NCBI RefSeq assembly: GCF_028748065.1
Contig: NZ_CP118166.1
Span: 1,317,501 to 1,381,500, forward strand
Length of the DNA stretch: 64,000 nucleotides
Source of the DNA: Hyphococcus flavus
Lineage (GTDB): Bacteria; Pseudomonadota; Alphaproteobacteria; Caulobacterales; Parvularculaceae
Reading direction: 5' to 3'
Shown here: positions 49,067-59,790 of the stretch, one piece after another
How the letters are laid out: every line of letters starts with the position of its first letter
How positions within the stretch are numbered: position 1 is the stretch's first letter
Program-made: the position numbers and the translations under genes
Notes under the pieces: generated by a model
Told to the model about the DNA's origin: nothing
What the model saw: only the letters and a program-made list of their open reading frames with translations
Database searches by the model: none

Positions 49067-50596
49067 ATGGAACTCAACGCGGCGGAAATTTCCTCCATTC
49101 TAAAACAGCAGATCAAGGATTTCGGCAAAGACGCCGAGGTTTCAGAGATCGGTCAGGTGCTCTCCGTCGGCGACGGCATCGCGCGCATCTATGGTCTCGA
49201 CAATGTTCAGGCCGGCGAGATGGTCGAATTCGCCAACGGGGTGAAGGGCATGGCCCTGAACCTTGAAAGCGACAATGTCGGCGTCGTGATCTTCGGCGAA
49301 GACCGCGAGATCAAGGAAGGCGACACCGTCAAGCGCACCAAGTCCATCGTGGACGTGCCGGTGGGCAAGGGCCTTCTCGGCCGTGTTGTCGACCCGCTCG
49401 GCAATCCGATTGACGGCAAGGGCCCGATCGAAGCCGCCGAACGCCGCGTCGTTGACGTCAAGGCGCCGGGCATCCTGCCGCGTAAGTCCGTGCACGAACC
49501 GGTGCAGACGGGCATTAAAGCCATCGACTCCATGATCCCCATCGGCCGCGGCCAGCGCGAGCTGGTCATTGGCGACCGCCAGACCGGTAAAACGGCTGTC
49601 TGTGTTGACGCGATCCTTAACCAGAAAGACGTCAACGCTTCAGGCGATGAATCGAAAAAGCTATACTGCGTTTACGTCGCCATCGGTCAGAAACGTTCGA
49701 CCGTCGCGCAGATCGTCAAGACGCTCGAAGACAACGGCGCCATGGAATATTCCATCGTCGTCGCCGCGACCGCGTCGGAACCGGCGCCGCTGCAGTTCCT
49801 TGCGCCGTTTGCCGGCTGCGCCATGGGCGAATATTTCCGCGATAACGGCATGCACTCGCTGATCATTTATGATGACTTGTCGAAACAGGCTGTTGCGTAT
49901 CGTCAGATGTCGCTGCTGCTTCGCCGTCCGCCGGGCCGCGAAGCCTATCCGGGCGACGTTTTCTATCTGCACTCGCGCCTGCTCGAACGCGCTGCGAAAC
50001 TGAACGAAGACAATGGTTCCGGTTCGCTGACGGCGCTGCCAATCATTGAAACGCAAGCGAACGACGTTTCGGCCTACATTCCGACCAACGTGATCTCGAT
50101 CACCGACGGTCAGATCTTCCTTGAAACCGACCTCTTCTTCCAGGGCATACGGCCCGCCGTGAATGTCGGCTTGTCGGTTTCCCGTGTGGGATCGGCGGCG
50201 CAGATCAAGGCCATGAAACAGGTTGCAGGCAAGATCAAAGGCGAGCTTGCTCAGTATCGCGAGCTGGCGGCCTTCGCGCAGTTCGGCTCCGACCTCGACG
50301 CGACGACTCAGCGCATTCTCAACCGCGGCGACCGCCTCACCGAGCTGATGAAGCAGGGCCAGTATTCGCCGCTGCAGGTCGAAGAGCAGGTCTGTGTGAT
50401 TTACGCCGGCACGCAAGGCTATCTCGACAAGATCAAGAAAGAACAGGTCGGCCACTTCGAGCGGGAATTCCTGCGCAAGCTGCACGCGGATCATGGCGAT
50501 ATTCTCAAAACCATCCGCGAGACCGGCAAGCTGGACGAAGACACCGAAGGCAAACTGAAATCCGCGCTCGACGCGTTTTCGAAAAGCTTTGCGTAA
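49067..50596 (+). CDS. atpA: ATP synthase F1 alpha subunit
   Basis: 509 residues. P-loop [15 protein letters not shown], the SVxAK-like [18 protein letters not shown] at the N-terminus and the alpha/beta signature [17 protein letters not shown] are present. It carries regulatory, non-catalytic nucleotide sites. I chose the ATG at 49067, five bases after atpH stops; AGGC lies close upstream. Full family length. Confidence 0.97.
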   Translation: MELNAAEISSILKQQIKDFGKDAEVSEIGQVLSVGDGIARIYGLDNVQAGEMVEFANGVKGMALNLESDNVGVVIFGEDREIKEGDTVKRTKSIVDVPVGKGLLGRVVDPLGNPIDGKGPIEAAERRVVDVKAPGILPRKSVHEPVQTGIKAIDSMIPIGRGQRELVIGDRQTGKTAVCVDAILNQKDVNASGDESKKLYCVYVAIGQKRSTVAQIVKTLEDNGAMEYSIVVAATASEPAPLQFLAPFAGCAMGEYFRDNGMHSLIIYDDLSKQAVAYRQMSLLLRRPPGREAYPGDVFYLHSRLLERAAKLNEDNGSGSLTALPIIETQANDVSAYIPTNVISITDGQIFLETDLFFQGIRPAVNVGLSVSRVGSAAQIKAMKQVAGKIKGELAQYRELAAFAQFGSDLDATTQRILNRGDRLTELMKQGQYSPLQVEEQVCVIYAGTQGYLDKIKKEQVGHFEREFLRKLHADHGDILKTIRETGKLDEDTEGKLKSALDAFSKSFA

Positions 50597-50616
50597 ATAA
50601 AGGATAGGCCCAAACG

Positions 50617-51498
50617 ATGCCCTCGTTGAAGGACCTCAAAAACCGGATCTCTTCCGTCAAGTCGACGCAGAAGATCACCAAGGCGAAGCAGATGGTCGCC
50701 GCGGCGAAACTGCGCCGTGCCGAAGAGCGCGCCACGGAAGCCCGTCCCTATACGGAACGGATGGAGGCGGTGCTCGCTAACCTCAGCAGCAGCGCGAAAG
50801 GAAATCCAAACGCTCCAAAGCTGCTTGCCGGCACCGGGAAAGACGAAACGCATCTTTTGATCGTCGCGACGGCGGACAAGGGGCTTTGCGGCGGTTTCAA
50901 CTCGTCCATCGTGCGGCTCGCGCGCGAGCACATCACCAAACTTCAGGGCGAAGGCAAGACGGTCAAGATTGTCACTGTCGGCCGCAAGGGCGAGGAACAG
51001 CTAAAGCGCCTTTATGGCAACCTGATCGTCTGGAAAACGAATTTCGTCGACGTCAAGCAGGTCGGGTTCGAACAGGCCCATGAAATCGCCGAACAAGTCC
51101 TGTCTCGCTTTGACGCTGGCGAGTTCGACAAGGCGACTTTATTTTTCGGCAAGTTCAAGAACGTCGTTTCACAGGTGCCGACCGCGCAACAGATTATTCC
51201 CGCCGAAGCCCCTGAAGGCGTCGAGACGCCGGACCTTAAAGGCGCCGTCTACGAATATGAGCCGGATGAGACCGACATTCTGCGCGCGCTCCTGCCCCGC
51301 TACGTGGCGGTGCAGGTGTTCCGCGCGCTCCTAGAAAACGTTGCGTCGGAACAGGCCGCATCCATGACCGCCATGGACAACGCCACGCGCAACGCCGGCG
51401 AAATGATCGACAAGCTGACGCTGCAATATAACCGCGCGCGTCAGGCCCAGATTACGAAAGAATTGATTGAAATCATCTCCGGCGCGGAAGCCCTTTAG
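50617..51498 (+). CDS. atpG: ATP synthase F1 gamma subunit
   Basis: 293 residues, the central rotor shaft. The N-terminal coiled coil is [31 protein letters not shown], and the C-terminal coiled coil is [48 protein letters not shown] is the hallmark motif. It lies between alpha and beta in the standard order with a 20-base gap. Confidence 0.97.
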   Translation: MPSLKDLKNRISSVKSTQKITKAKQMVAAAKLRRAEERATEARPYTERMEAVLANLSSSAKGNPNAPKLLAGTGKDETHLLIVATADKGLCGGFNSSIVRLAREHITKLQGEGKTVKIVTVGRKGEEQLKRLYGNLIVWKTNFVDVKQVGFEQAHEIAEQVLSRFDAGEFDKATLFFGKFKNVVSQVPTAQQIIPAEAPEGVETPDLKGAVYEYEPDETDILRALLPRYVAVQVFRALLENVASEQAASMTAMDNATRNAGEMIDKLTLQYNRARQAQITKELIEIISGAEAL

Positions 51499-51529
51499 GC
51501 AAAGCGCTGCAGACGGACGAAGGACTTAA

Positions 51530-52975
<1,446 letters not shown>

Positions 52976-52989
52976 GGAAGGGAGTGGTT

Positions 52990-53052
52990 CGTAGTGCGTA
53001 GTTCGTAGGTAAATTCAAATCCTGCGCACAACGCACTAAGCGCTACGCACTA
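52990..53052. repeat. Inverted-repeat element between atpD and atpC
   Basis: TAGTGCGTAG (52992-53001) is perfectly inverted as CTACGCACTA (53043-53052). Each side carries a further short copy: TTCGTAG is repeated at 52988 and 53002, and ACGCACTA at 53031 and 53045. The hairpin ends four bases before the atpC start and covers the place where a ribosome-binding site should be. Confidence 0.65.
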
Positions 53053-53056
53053 GCAT

Positions 53057-53452
53057 ATGGCTGACAAACTCCATTTCAATCTCGTCTCTCCGGAGAAAGA
53101 GCTGATGTCTGCGGATGTCGACCAGGTCGATATTCCGGGGACGGAAGGCTGGATCGGCGTTCTGCCGAACCATTCGCCGCTGATGACGACTCTCGCGCCG
53201 GGCATGGTGCGGGTCAAAACCGGCTCTGATGAACAGCGTATCTTCGTGCGCGGCGGTTTTGCGGAGATTTCTCCGGCGGGCCTTACCGTGCTGGCTGAAG
53301 AGGCGATGAAAGCCGAAGACCTCGACGCGGCGGCGATCGCCCAGAAGGTGAAAAATGCGGAAGAAGATCTCGCCGACGCCGACACGGACGAGAAAAAACT
53401 GAACGCACAGCAATCGCTCGACCGCCTGAAAGAGCTTCAGGCCGCGCTCTGA
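53057..53452 (+). CDS. atpC: ATP synthase F1 epsilon subunit
   Basis: 131 residues. The beta-sandwich domain (LHFNLVSPEKELMSADVDQVDIPGTEGWIGVLPNHSPLMTTLAPG) is complete. The C-terminal helical domain (EEAMKAEDLDAAAIAQKVKNAEEDLADADTDEKKLNAQQSLDRL) completes the inhibitory arm of the rotor. No GGAG-like site precedes the ATG; a hairpin sits there instead. It ends the atpHAGDC unit and is followed after one base by an unrelated gene. Confidence 0.94.
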   Translation: MADKLHFNLVSPEKELMSADVDQVDIPGTEGWIGVLPNHSPLMTTLAPGMVRVKTGSDEQRIFVRGGFAEISPAGLTVLAEEAMKAEDLDAAAIAQKVKNAEEDLADADTDEKKLNAQQSLDRLKELQAAL

Positions 53453-53453
53453 C

Positions 53454-54110
53454 ATGAGCGAGGAAGCGGCAGGCAAGGCGGGTAAAGGGGAAGATCAAAC
53501 CCCGCAGCCCGCTTCACCGCTTGAAGAGCGGATGACCCGCGCCGAACGCATCTTCGTTCGTATCAACATCGTTCAAACCATTCTCGCTGTCGCCGGCGTT
53601 TTTACCGGCGCCGTGGCGCTTTACGCGGCGCTTAACGAATCCGCCGCTGTCCGCCGTCAAACAGAGTCGGCCGTCTGGCCGCATATTCGCGTCAGCGACA
53701 TGAATTTCGGCGTGCCGGGCGAAGAACGGTTCCAGCTTGCTGTCAGCAATCGCGGCATCGGACCGGCGCGGATCAAATCGGTGAAAGTCACGGTCGATGG
53801 TGAGGTGCAAACCAACTGGTACGACATCGTTGGTATGGTGGCCGAAGAAGAGCAGTTCGGGATTTCCAACATACCCATCGTCGGCATGGTTTTGTCTCCG
53901 GACGAAGACATTACAGCAGTGTCGGTGGGGGTTCCTTTTGCCTCGAAGGAAACCACCGAAGCGTTCCGCGACCTCGTCAGGTCGGGCCGCGCCAATATGC
54001 AGATCTGCTATTGTTCCGTATTCGATGAATGCTGGAATCTGGATGCTCTTACCAACGTGACGGCCCCCGTTGCGGCGTGCCCGGAACAAAATCCGGAATC
54101 ACGGATTTAG
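53454..54110 (+). CDS. Single-span membrane protein of unknown function, coupled to atpC
   Basis: 218 residues. An amphipathic N-terminal region (PLEERMTRAERIFVRINIVQTI) and one membrane segment (LAVAGVFTGAVALYAAL) lead to a strand-rich exported or cytoplasmic domain (ERFQLAVSNRGIGPARIKSVKVTVDGEVQ). Three Cys occur near the C-terminus (CYCSVFDEC). The start is two bases after the atpC stop, so it is probably cotranscribed. The N-terminal RTIQ-like membrane pattern resembles proteins that sense nothing known. I do not recognise a family. Confidence 0.8.
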   Translation: MSEEAAGKAGKGEDQTPQPASPLEERMTRAERIFVRINIVQTILAVAGVFTGAVALYAALNESAAVRRQTESAVWPHIRVSDMNFGVPGEERFQLAVSNRGIGPARIKSVKVTVDGEVQTNWYDIVGMVAEEEQFGISNIPIVGMVLSPDEDITAVSVGVPFASKETTEAFRDLVRSGRANMQICYCSVFDECWNLDALTNVTAPVAACPEQNPESRI

Positions 54111-54622
54111 GCGTCTTTTTTCACGTTGGCGGGCACAACGCTAAGGCGAGCCGGCCACGAAAAAATACATCCTATGTGATGAAAACGGCCATAAAACCCA
54201 GTGTTGGTGGAAGGTTATCCCCCACCTTGCCGGGCGCCTTATGATGGCGCTGATGAGAAATCTGCTTTTCCACAGCGCGGCCCGCGCGCATAGCCGTCAG
54301 AAACGCCACAGGGCTCGATCCATGTGGAAAGCTGTACAAAACAAAACCCATGAATTTGTACAACTTTCCGCTATAGCCCAGAGCCGGGGCCATTTTGATA
54401 AGCGCCGGCGAGGGAGCCGGTGTACAACACCGGGCGCTGCCAAGAAGTCGGAAAAAGCTGGGGAAATTATTAGGAAAAACCCATTTGGTGCGATTTTACA
54501 CTCAATAGCCCTTCTTCCGCCGTGCTTTCCTAACCACGCTTTAACCAGCTTTGAGAATGCTGGCGAGGATAGAAGGAGCCACGACAGACGGGTCTCCGAA
54601 CGCAAGGCGGGTTCAGGCGATT
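54111..54622. other. 512-base non-coding region with inverted repeats and TGTACAA motifs
   Basis: No gene can be supported here. It contains a 15-bp inverted repeat with one mismatch, GGAAAGCTGTACAAA (54326-54340) and TTTGTACAACTTTCC (54355-54369). A third TGTACAA sits at 54421-54427 inside the hairpin CCGGTG-TACAA-CACCGG (54417-54433). TTATCCCCCA at 54215 is one base off a DnaA box, and an AT-rich stretch runs 54460-54510. A regulatory or structural role is likely. Confidence 0.5.
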
Positions 54623-56230
54623 ATGTCAGTTTCAGATGCCACCCTTGGCGGTGGCGACGCACTGCTCAAAAAGAGCGCGCTGACGAAGAACCCGTACCTG
54701 CTGGTTGCGCTGCCGCTTGCGGTCTTTTGGTTATTCAGCACGGCGATCGGCTACGCCGCCGCCACGCCTGGCGCTGCGCCTGTGCTTGTTGTCTTGTCGG
54801 TTGCCGCCGCTGTTCCGTTCGCGCATTTGCGCGCAAGCGAATTTCTCGTGTTCCAGCGCCGGTTTTTGCAACTCAGCGCCGGCCTGCTCGTGGTTTATCT
54901 GTTGAGCGAGCCTTTCAATGTGCCTGTCATTACGTTGGAGGCGCATCATCCAGCGGCGATGTTGCATGCATATGGCCGGTGGTTGGGGGCGGTACTGGCG
55001 ATGCTGGCTGTTTTCCGGCCCGTCTTCCTGGCGCCAGCCGCAGGTCTTGCCTGGCTGCTGCGCGGAATGAATGAAATGCTGACGGGCTTTGAGTTTTCAG
55101 TGCTTGACGTTGAAATCGTCTTTGAAGTTTTGGTTTTTGCGGCGCTGGGATTTTTGTTTGTGCGAATGCTTGCGCGTTCGGGTGCGGTTTCTGAAAACGT
55201 AGAGCTCAAAGCGGGCGTGCTGATTGCAGCCATCGCAGTCGGCGCTCATTTTGGAAACTACTTTCATTCCGCCATAGCGAAAATCGCACTCGATGGCGGA
55301 ATGCTTTCATGGATTATGGATAATCGCCTTTATGACGGCATGCTTGGCGCGATCGAAAAGGGAACCTTTCCGTTTGCGGCATCGGCTATGCTTACACAGA
55401 CGATGTTCGACGCGCTGCATGTCGCTAATGTTCCTTTTCACCTGCTAAGCTTTGCGGCTCAGTTCGCTGCAATCCTTTGCGTCGCCCGTCGTAAATGGGT
55501 GATTGCAATAACCCTGGTCTATGATGCGTTTCATATCGGCGTTTTCCTGGTTTACGGTCTGCTTTTCTGGAAATGGATCGCGCTCAACGCAATTTTAATT
55601 GCGATGACCGCCGCCATACCTAAAGGGGCGTGGACGCGGCGTGTCAGCCTCGTCTGCGCGCTGTTCGTGATTGGCGGTGGCGTCTTTTTTACGACGGCGC
55701 GCCTTGCGTGGTATGATGCACCAGCATTTGCTTCCCGGTACTTTGAGGCGGTTGATGGGGATGGCGTCCGGTATCGCGTCCCTTCAGCGTATTTTGGCTC
55801 TGCTTCATATCAGGTGTCCCATGGAAAATTCTATCCGCCGGTGTCGCAAGGGCATTTTAGTCCGTCCGTGTGGGGATCAGTGAAAAGTCAAGAGCCGTTA
55901 TTGGCAAGGCGAAATTGCAGGCCAGCACAGGACGAGCTGCAGACCGCGGCTTCAAACTCGGAGATTGCTGCATTAAAAGCGTATGTCTGGGCCAATCACG
56001 CTGCTTTGTTACGGGCTGCGGATAATAACGGTCAGGTAAACCCTTATGCTTACCTGCATCATCATTTCCCCACATTGTTTGTGAAAAGAGATATCGACAA
56101 TGCGGATCTACGAAATATCACGGACTATATCTTCGTCGTGGAGTCAGTGTGCCTTGATCTCGATAACGGCAGGTTGACGCGAAACATCATCAATCGTGAT
56201 GAGATCCATCTGGGAAAGGCGAAGGAATGA
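54623..56230 (+). CDS. Polytopic membrane protein, DCC-linked (HTTM-like context)
   Basis: 535 residues from the ATG at 54623; start uncertain. The first two thirds hold about ten membrane helices (ALPLAVFWLFSTAIGYAA; VIAITLVYDAFHIGVFLVYGLLFWKWIALNAILIAM). The last 150 residues are soluble, with a HHHFPTLFVKRDIDNADLRNI segment. Its stop overlaps the start of a DCC thiol-oxidoreductase gene (ATGA). HTTM proteins, the membrane relatives of vitamin K gamma-carboxylase, are often next to DCC genes. The family assignment rests on this context and the helix layout, so it is tentative. Confidence 0.7.
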   Translation: MSVSDATLGGGDALLKKSALTKNPYLLVALPLAVFWLFSTAIGYAAATPGAAPVLVVLSVAAAVPFAHLRASEFLVFQRRFLQLSAGLLVVYLLSEPFNVPVITLEAHHPAAMLHAYGRWLGAVLAMLAVFRPVFLAPAAGLAWLLRGMNEMLTGFEFSVLDVEIVFEVLVFAALGFLFVRMLARSGAVSENVELKAGVLIAAIAVGAHFGNYFHSAIAKIALDGGMLSWIMDNRLYDGMLGAIEKGTFPFAASAMLTQTMFDALHVANVPFHLLSFAAQFAAILCVARRKWVIAITLVYDAFHIGVFLVYGLLFWKWIALNAILIAMTAAIPKGAWTRRVSLVCALFVIGGGVFFTTARLAWYDAPAFASRYFEAVDGDGVRYRVPSAYFGSASYQVSHGKFYPPVSQGHFSPSVWGSVKSQEPLLARRNCRPAQDELQTAASNSEIAALKAYVWANHAALLRAADNNGQVNPYAYLHHHFPTLFVKRDIDNADLRNITDYIFVVESVCLDLDNGRLTRNIINRDEIHLGKAKE

Positions 56231-56643
56231 ACGACTCCGATACGCCGATCTACATCGTCTACGACGGCGAATGCCCTTTCTGCGCAGCTTATGTTCGTAT
56301 GGTGCGATTGCGTGAGGCCGCTGGAAAAGTCGCGTTGATTAACGCCCGCGATAAGCATCCGCTGGTTGAGGAAATACTGTTGGGCGGGATTAACCTTGAC
56401 GAAGGCATGGCGTTAAAGATTGGCGATAACCTATATCATGGCGCACGCGTGATGAATCAGTTGGCGTTGATGAGCGGCCCGTCCGGTTTTTTCAACAGGT
56501 TGCATGTGTGGGTGTTTTCCAGCCACGCACGCACGGTTTTTCTTTATCCGTTTCTCAGGGCGGGCCGAAATCTGGCGCTGCGAATTCTTGGACGCCGTAA
56601 GATAGCTGAAAGTCACGGCGCCAAAGTGGGGTTGGGGAAATAA
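56227..56643 (+). CDS. DCC-family thiol-disulfide oxidoreductase (YuxK-like)
   Basis: 138 residues. The DCC signature is YDGECPFCAAYVRMV, with the redox CPFC, followed by INARDKHPLVEEIL and a C-terminal helix pair (RTVFLYPFLRAGRNLALRILG). The fold is a minimal thioredoxin-like one. It overlaps the upstream membrane gene by four bases, so the two act together; the disulfide substrate may be that protein or its product. Confidence 0.88.
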   Translation: MNDSDTPIYIVYDGECPFCAAYVRMVRLREAAGKVALINARDKHPLVEEILLGGINLDEGMALKIGDNLYHGARVMNQLALMSGPSGFFNRLHVWVFSSHARTVFLYPFLRAGRNLALRILGRRKIAESHGAKVGLGK

Positions 56644-56707
56644 AATATCTCCAATTTGACGAGTCAGGCGATAGTAGAGATCAAACAATGAACAATGGAG
56701 CGCTCCC

Positions 56708-57187
56708 ATGTCCGCCACCGCGTTAAAGCCTGACGCCCAGCCAGAACTGACCGTCCGCATCAAGCGGCTGGCGCACGGGAAAGATCTCGATCTGCCGCGA
56801 TACGAAACGGCGCTCGCCGCCGGTTGCGACGTGCGCGCCGCCGTGACGGAACCGGTGACGGTGAAACCGGGCGAGCGGTTCATGACGCCCACCGGCATCG
56901 CTATCGCCATGCCTCCGGGGTGGGAGGCGCAGATGCGCCCGCGTTCAGGTCTCGCGGCCAAGCACGGCATTTCCTGCGTCAACGCGCCGGGCACCATCGA
57001 CGCCGATTATCGCGGCGAGTTGCGTGTCATCCTGATCAATCACGGGACGGAAGATTTCGTCATCAATCGCGGCGACCGCATCGGCCAGATGGTGTTCGCC
57101 CCTGTTTTTCAGGCGGTGTTCGAGGAAGTAGACGAGCTTGACGAAACCACGCGTGGAAGCGGTGGGTTTGGTTCGACGGGCAAGTAA
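56708..57187 (+). CDS. dut: dUTP diphosphatase
   Basis: 159-residue trimeric dUTPase. Five conserved motifs are visible: [21 protein letters not shown] (motif 2), [14 protein letters not shown] (motif 3, catalytic Asp), [10 protein letters not shown] (motif 4) and [10 protein letters not shown] (motif 5). It hydrolyses dUTP to dUMP, keeping uracil out of DNA. The ATG at 56708 follows a short gap after the DCC gene. Full family length. Confidence 0.96.
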   Translation: MSATALKPDAQPELTVRIKRLAHGKDLDLPRYETALAAGCDVRAAVTEPVTVKPGERFMTPTGIAIAMPPGWEAQMRPRSGLAAKHGISCVNAPGTIDADYRGELRVILINHGTEDFVINRGDRIGQMVFAPVFQAVFEEVDELDETTRGSGGFGSTGK

Positions 57188-57388
57188 TTATTTTCCGAAA
57201 AACCTGAAAATCAGTGTCAGGACGATTGAGATGATAATCATCGTTGTGACTGGAAAATAGAGCGAAAACCCCTCGCGCCTGATGACGATATCGCCGGGTA
57301 GGCGCCCCAGGCCGAGTTTAGAAAGCACCGGCCACAGCAGACCCGTAACCAGCAGCACGATTCCGATGGTGATCAGCAATTTTTGCAT
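57188..57388 (-). CDS. DUF2905-family small membrane protein
   Basis: 66 residues from the ATG at 57388; a TTG at 57424 is in frame but gives a longer, non-membrane start. Two membrane helices (LLITIGIVLLVTGLLWPVL; TTMIIISIVLTLIFRFF) flank the conserved loop SKLGLGRLPGDIVIRREGFSLYFP, the DUF2905 pattern. Function unknown. It converges with dut: the stops are adjacent. Confidence 0.88.
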   Translation of the reverse strand: MQKLLITIGIVLLVTGLLWPVLSKLGLGRLPGDIVIRREGFSLYFPVTTMIIISIVLTLIFRFFGK

Positions 57389-57439
57389 GTAGGCATTATA
57401 ATTCGCACTAATGTCGTCGAACAAGATGCTTGCGTGGTC

Positions 57440-57526
57440 GTCATCTCGGGCTTGATCCGGGATCCATGAGTAAGTTTTTTCGATGGATTGCGGATCGTTG
57501 AACGAATTCGTTCAACCCGTAATGAC
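57440..57526. repeat. Cloverleaf-like palindromic repeat, copy D
   Basis: GTCAT (57440-57444) pairs with ATGAC (57522-57526). Inner hairpins are TCTCGGG...CCGGGA, ATCCAT...ATGGAT and GTTGAAC-GAATTC-GTTCAAC. It lies between the DUF2905 gene start and the 3' end of the exported-protein gene at 57548. Confidence 0.75.
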
Positions 57527-57547
57527 GGAAATAGAAAGGTCGAGGGG

Positions 57548-58276
57548 TTACTCCCCCGCGCTATCCGCCGCAATTTCAACCAGTTCGATATCGGAAAACA
57601 CCTGCCGTGTTTCCGATTTGAAATCGCGAAACATTGCTTCGCCCGAAACAATGCCTTCAGTGCGCGCCAGAAACGCCGGGGCGCCGTCTTCATCGGGCGC
57701 AGCGAAATGCTGCGTCTGAATGAGGTGTTCCACTTTGGCGATGGGCATCGGCTTGAACGGTTTTTTTGATCTTACCGAGATGCTGGAGACATATTCGCCC
57801 GCCTTGTCGAGCGTGATAAAAACTTCAAGCGCGTCTTTAGGAAAATCATCTTCATCGACTTGTGCGACGAACACTGCGTGCGTTTCGGTTTCTTCGACCA
57901 GTTCAGCTTTTTCGACCATTTCGTTGAGCTTGTCATAAAGCAGCGGGTGGTCTTCGGTTTTCGATTTTTCAAGGGCTTTTAAGGCTTTCCGTCCAGCCTT
58001 GTTGAGGTCTTCATAAGCGGGCGCCAGCAACGCCCAGCGTTCGCCTTTCTCGCGGCGCGGGTCGAACCGGACCGTCGCGACGATTTCATCATCGCCTTCC
58101 TTCGACCAGTGCTCCACCGTGAAAGCGTAATTGTTCTCAGCAAAGGCGGCGGCTTTTTCCGCTGCGGCGTGCAGCATCGGCGCCGTGTGATGTTCGAGCG
58201 CTGACTCGGCCCGGGCGGGCGTTGCTAACAGCAAAATGAAAGTGAAAAATATCGCCGGGCGAAACGCTCGCGTCAT
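57548..58276 (-). CDS. Exported protein of unknown function
   Basis: 242 residues with a signal peptide (AIFFTFILLLATPARA). The mature part is acidic and helix-rich with a few strands (ALLAPAYEDLNKAGRKALKALEKSK; HAVFVAQVDEDDFPKDALEVFITLDKAGEYVSSISVRSKKPFKPMP). I do not recognise a family. It follows the LpoA-like gene by 29 bases on the same strand, so it may share its message and act in the periplasm. Confidence 0.8.
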   Translation of the reverse strand: MTRAFRPAIFFTFILLLATPARAESALEHHTAPMLHAAAEKAAAFAENNYAFTVEHWSKEGDDEIVATVRFDPRREKGERWALLAPAYEDLNKAGRKALKALEKSKTEDHPLLYDKLNEMVEKAELVEETETHAVFVAQVDEDDFPKDALEVFITLDKAGEYVSSISVRSKKPFKPMPIAKVEHLIQTQHFAAPDEDGAPAFLARTEGIVSGEAMFRDFKSETRQVFSDIELVEIAADSAGE

Positions 58277-58305
58277 TCGAAGCTCCGTTTACAGACGTCT
58301 AGAAT

Positions 58306-59664
58306 TTAATAGGCAGGGGCAAAACTGCGCGGGGCCGGATCGACGGTCTGAATGCCGCCGGGCTGGATTTCAAGAATGGCGAGGCCGCGATCGACAGTGC
58401 CGTCCGGATTGAGGCGGAAGAGGCCGTCCGCGCCGAAATAACCGTTCGGGTCGGCGATGGCGTCAAGATCGAACCGGTTGCGCCGGCGCTGTGTTGCGGC
58501 AAGGCGCGCCGACAACAAGGTTGCGTCATAGGCCAGCGATGCTAGCCGGGGCGGGGCGGAGCCAAACGCACCGGCATAATGGTTTTCAAAGCTGCGGGTG
58601 ATTTCCGGATCGGGCGCCGCGAACCAGCCGCCGCGCAATGCGGGCTCGCGGGTCAGGCGTGGGTTGTTCCAGGCTGATACGCCAAGAATCTTCACTCGGT
58701 TGATGTCTACATTGTAGTAGGGAAGAAGCGGCGCCAGCGCGCGCAATAGTGTTCCCTGCTCCGGCATCAAGACCGCTTGGAAACCCTGGGTGTAGCCCGC
58801 CTCGGCGCTGGCGTTTTCCGGCTGCGGCTGGGAGCGGTCGCCCTCAAACTCGTGACGCATTTGCAGGGGAATGATTTCTTGTGAATATTTCGCAAGCCGC
58901 TTGGCCGGTTCCAGCATGGCGTCCGGGTCTTGCTCGTAGCGCTCTTCGTGAACGATCACGCCGCCGCGGGTGAAGACTTCTTCTGCGAAGGCGCCGGAAA
59001 CCCGGTCGCCATATTCCGTTCTTGGGGCCAGCACCCCGAACCGCGTCAGTTCTTGCGACATGGCGAATTCGGTGACGCGCGCAATCTCAAGCTCGGGCGG
59101 GAAACTCAGCAGAAAAACGCCATTCCCCGCCGCTGTGAGGTCCGACGAAAATGCGATCATCGGCGTACTCGCTGCGCGAGTAACCTGGGCGGCCGCTTCA
59201 ACGGATTCTGAAAAAAGCGGGCCGAGAATAATTTCGGCGCCATCGGCCAGCGCTGAACGTGCGGCGGAGGCTGCGCCCTCTGCATTGCCTCTGGTGTCTT
59301 TTGGGATCAGCAAAAACTTTTCATCGCCAGCGTCAAATACGGCGAGTTGGGCGGCGTCGAACATGGCGGAAGCAACCCTGCGCGCAGCCTCATTATCGGC
59401 CGAGAAAGGCAGGAGTAGGCCAACTCGAACCGGCTCATCATCCATATGCGGCGGTTCGACAAAATTGCGCCGGTCATAGCGCTCAGCCTCGCGATAGGGG
59501 GATTCAGGTAGTTCATATTGGTCTTCGTCGCGGTCGCGATCCGGATAATCCTGCTGGCTGATGACCGGGCCGCTCGGCCTTGTGGGCGTAGAGGAACCGC
59601 AGGCGGCGATCGATACAGTCAGTATTGCCGCCAAGGCCAGTTTCACACTAATGTTGCTCCGCAT
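58306..59664 (-). CDS. LpoA/penicillin-binding-protein-activator-like lipoprotein (periplasmic-binding fold)
   Basis: 452 residues from the ATG at 59664. The lipobox is TVSIAAC. The mature protein has a receptor-type periplasmic-binding fold (VRVGLLLPFSADNEAARRVASAMFDAAQLAVFD; LADGAEIILGPLFSESVEAAAQV; FGVLAPRTEYGDRVSGAF), as in the C-terminal half of E. coli LpoA (YraM). It has no N-terminal TPR half. In E. coli lpoA lies divergent from rsmI and next to yraN; here the same neighbours are present, which supports the assignment. Activation of a specific PBP is inferred. Confidence 0.83.
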   Translation of the reverse strand: MRSNISVKLALAAILTVSIAACGSSTPTRPSGPVISQQDYPDRDRDEDQYELPESPYREAERYDRRNFVEPPHMDDEPVRVGLLLPFSADNEAARRVASAMFDAAQLAVFDAGDEKFLLIPKDTRGNAEGAASAARSALADGAEIILGPLFSESVEAAAQVTRAASTPMIAFSSDLTAAGNGVFLLSFPPELEIARVTEFAMSQELTRFGVLAPRTEYGDRVSGAFAEEVFTRGGVIVHEERYEQDPDAMLEPAKRLAKYSQEIIPLQMRHEFEGDRSQPQPENASAEAGYTQGFQAVLMPEQGTLLRALAPLLPYYNVDINRVKILGVSAWNNPRLTREPALRGGWFAAPDPEITRSFENHYAGAFGSAPPRLASLAYDATLLSARLAATQRRRNRFDLDAIADPNGYFGADGLFRLNPDGTVDRGLAILEIQPGGIQTVDPAPRSFAPAY

Positions 59665-59790
59665 TCCTTCGGTCCCCTTGCCTGATCCGGGCGGCAGACT
59701 AGCCGGGCCAGCCCCTGCCGTAAACGCTGCTTTCGCCACCAATTTGCATTCAGTTCAGCCCCCGGATTGACGCTAGGCTGTCTGCAGGCC

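Noticed and set aside
53454-54110. An extra ATP synthase subunit (AtpI- or Z-like)
   Set aside because: It has one membrane span and a large soluble domain, unlike AtpI or AtpZ. The link is only position after atpC.
54111-54622. Chromosomal replication origin
   Set aside because: Only one near-DnaA box (TTATCCCCCA) and an AT-rich patch are present. No cluster of TTATCCACA boxes, and none of the usual neighbours of an alphaproteobacterial oriC (hemE, parAB, dnaA). The motifs fit a regulatory region better.
54241-55074. Long plus-strand reading frame rich in Arg and Cys
   Set aside because: It overlaps the membrane-protein gene in another frame and has no ribosome-binding site or domain; it is a shadow frame caused by high GC.
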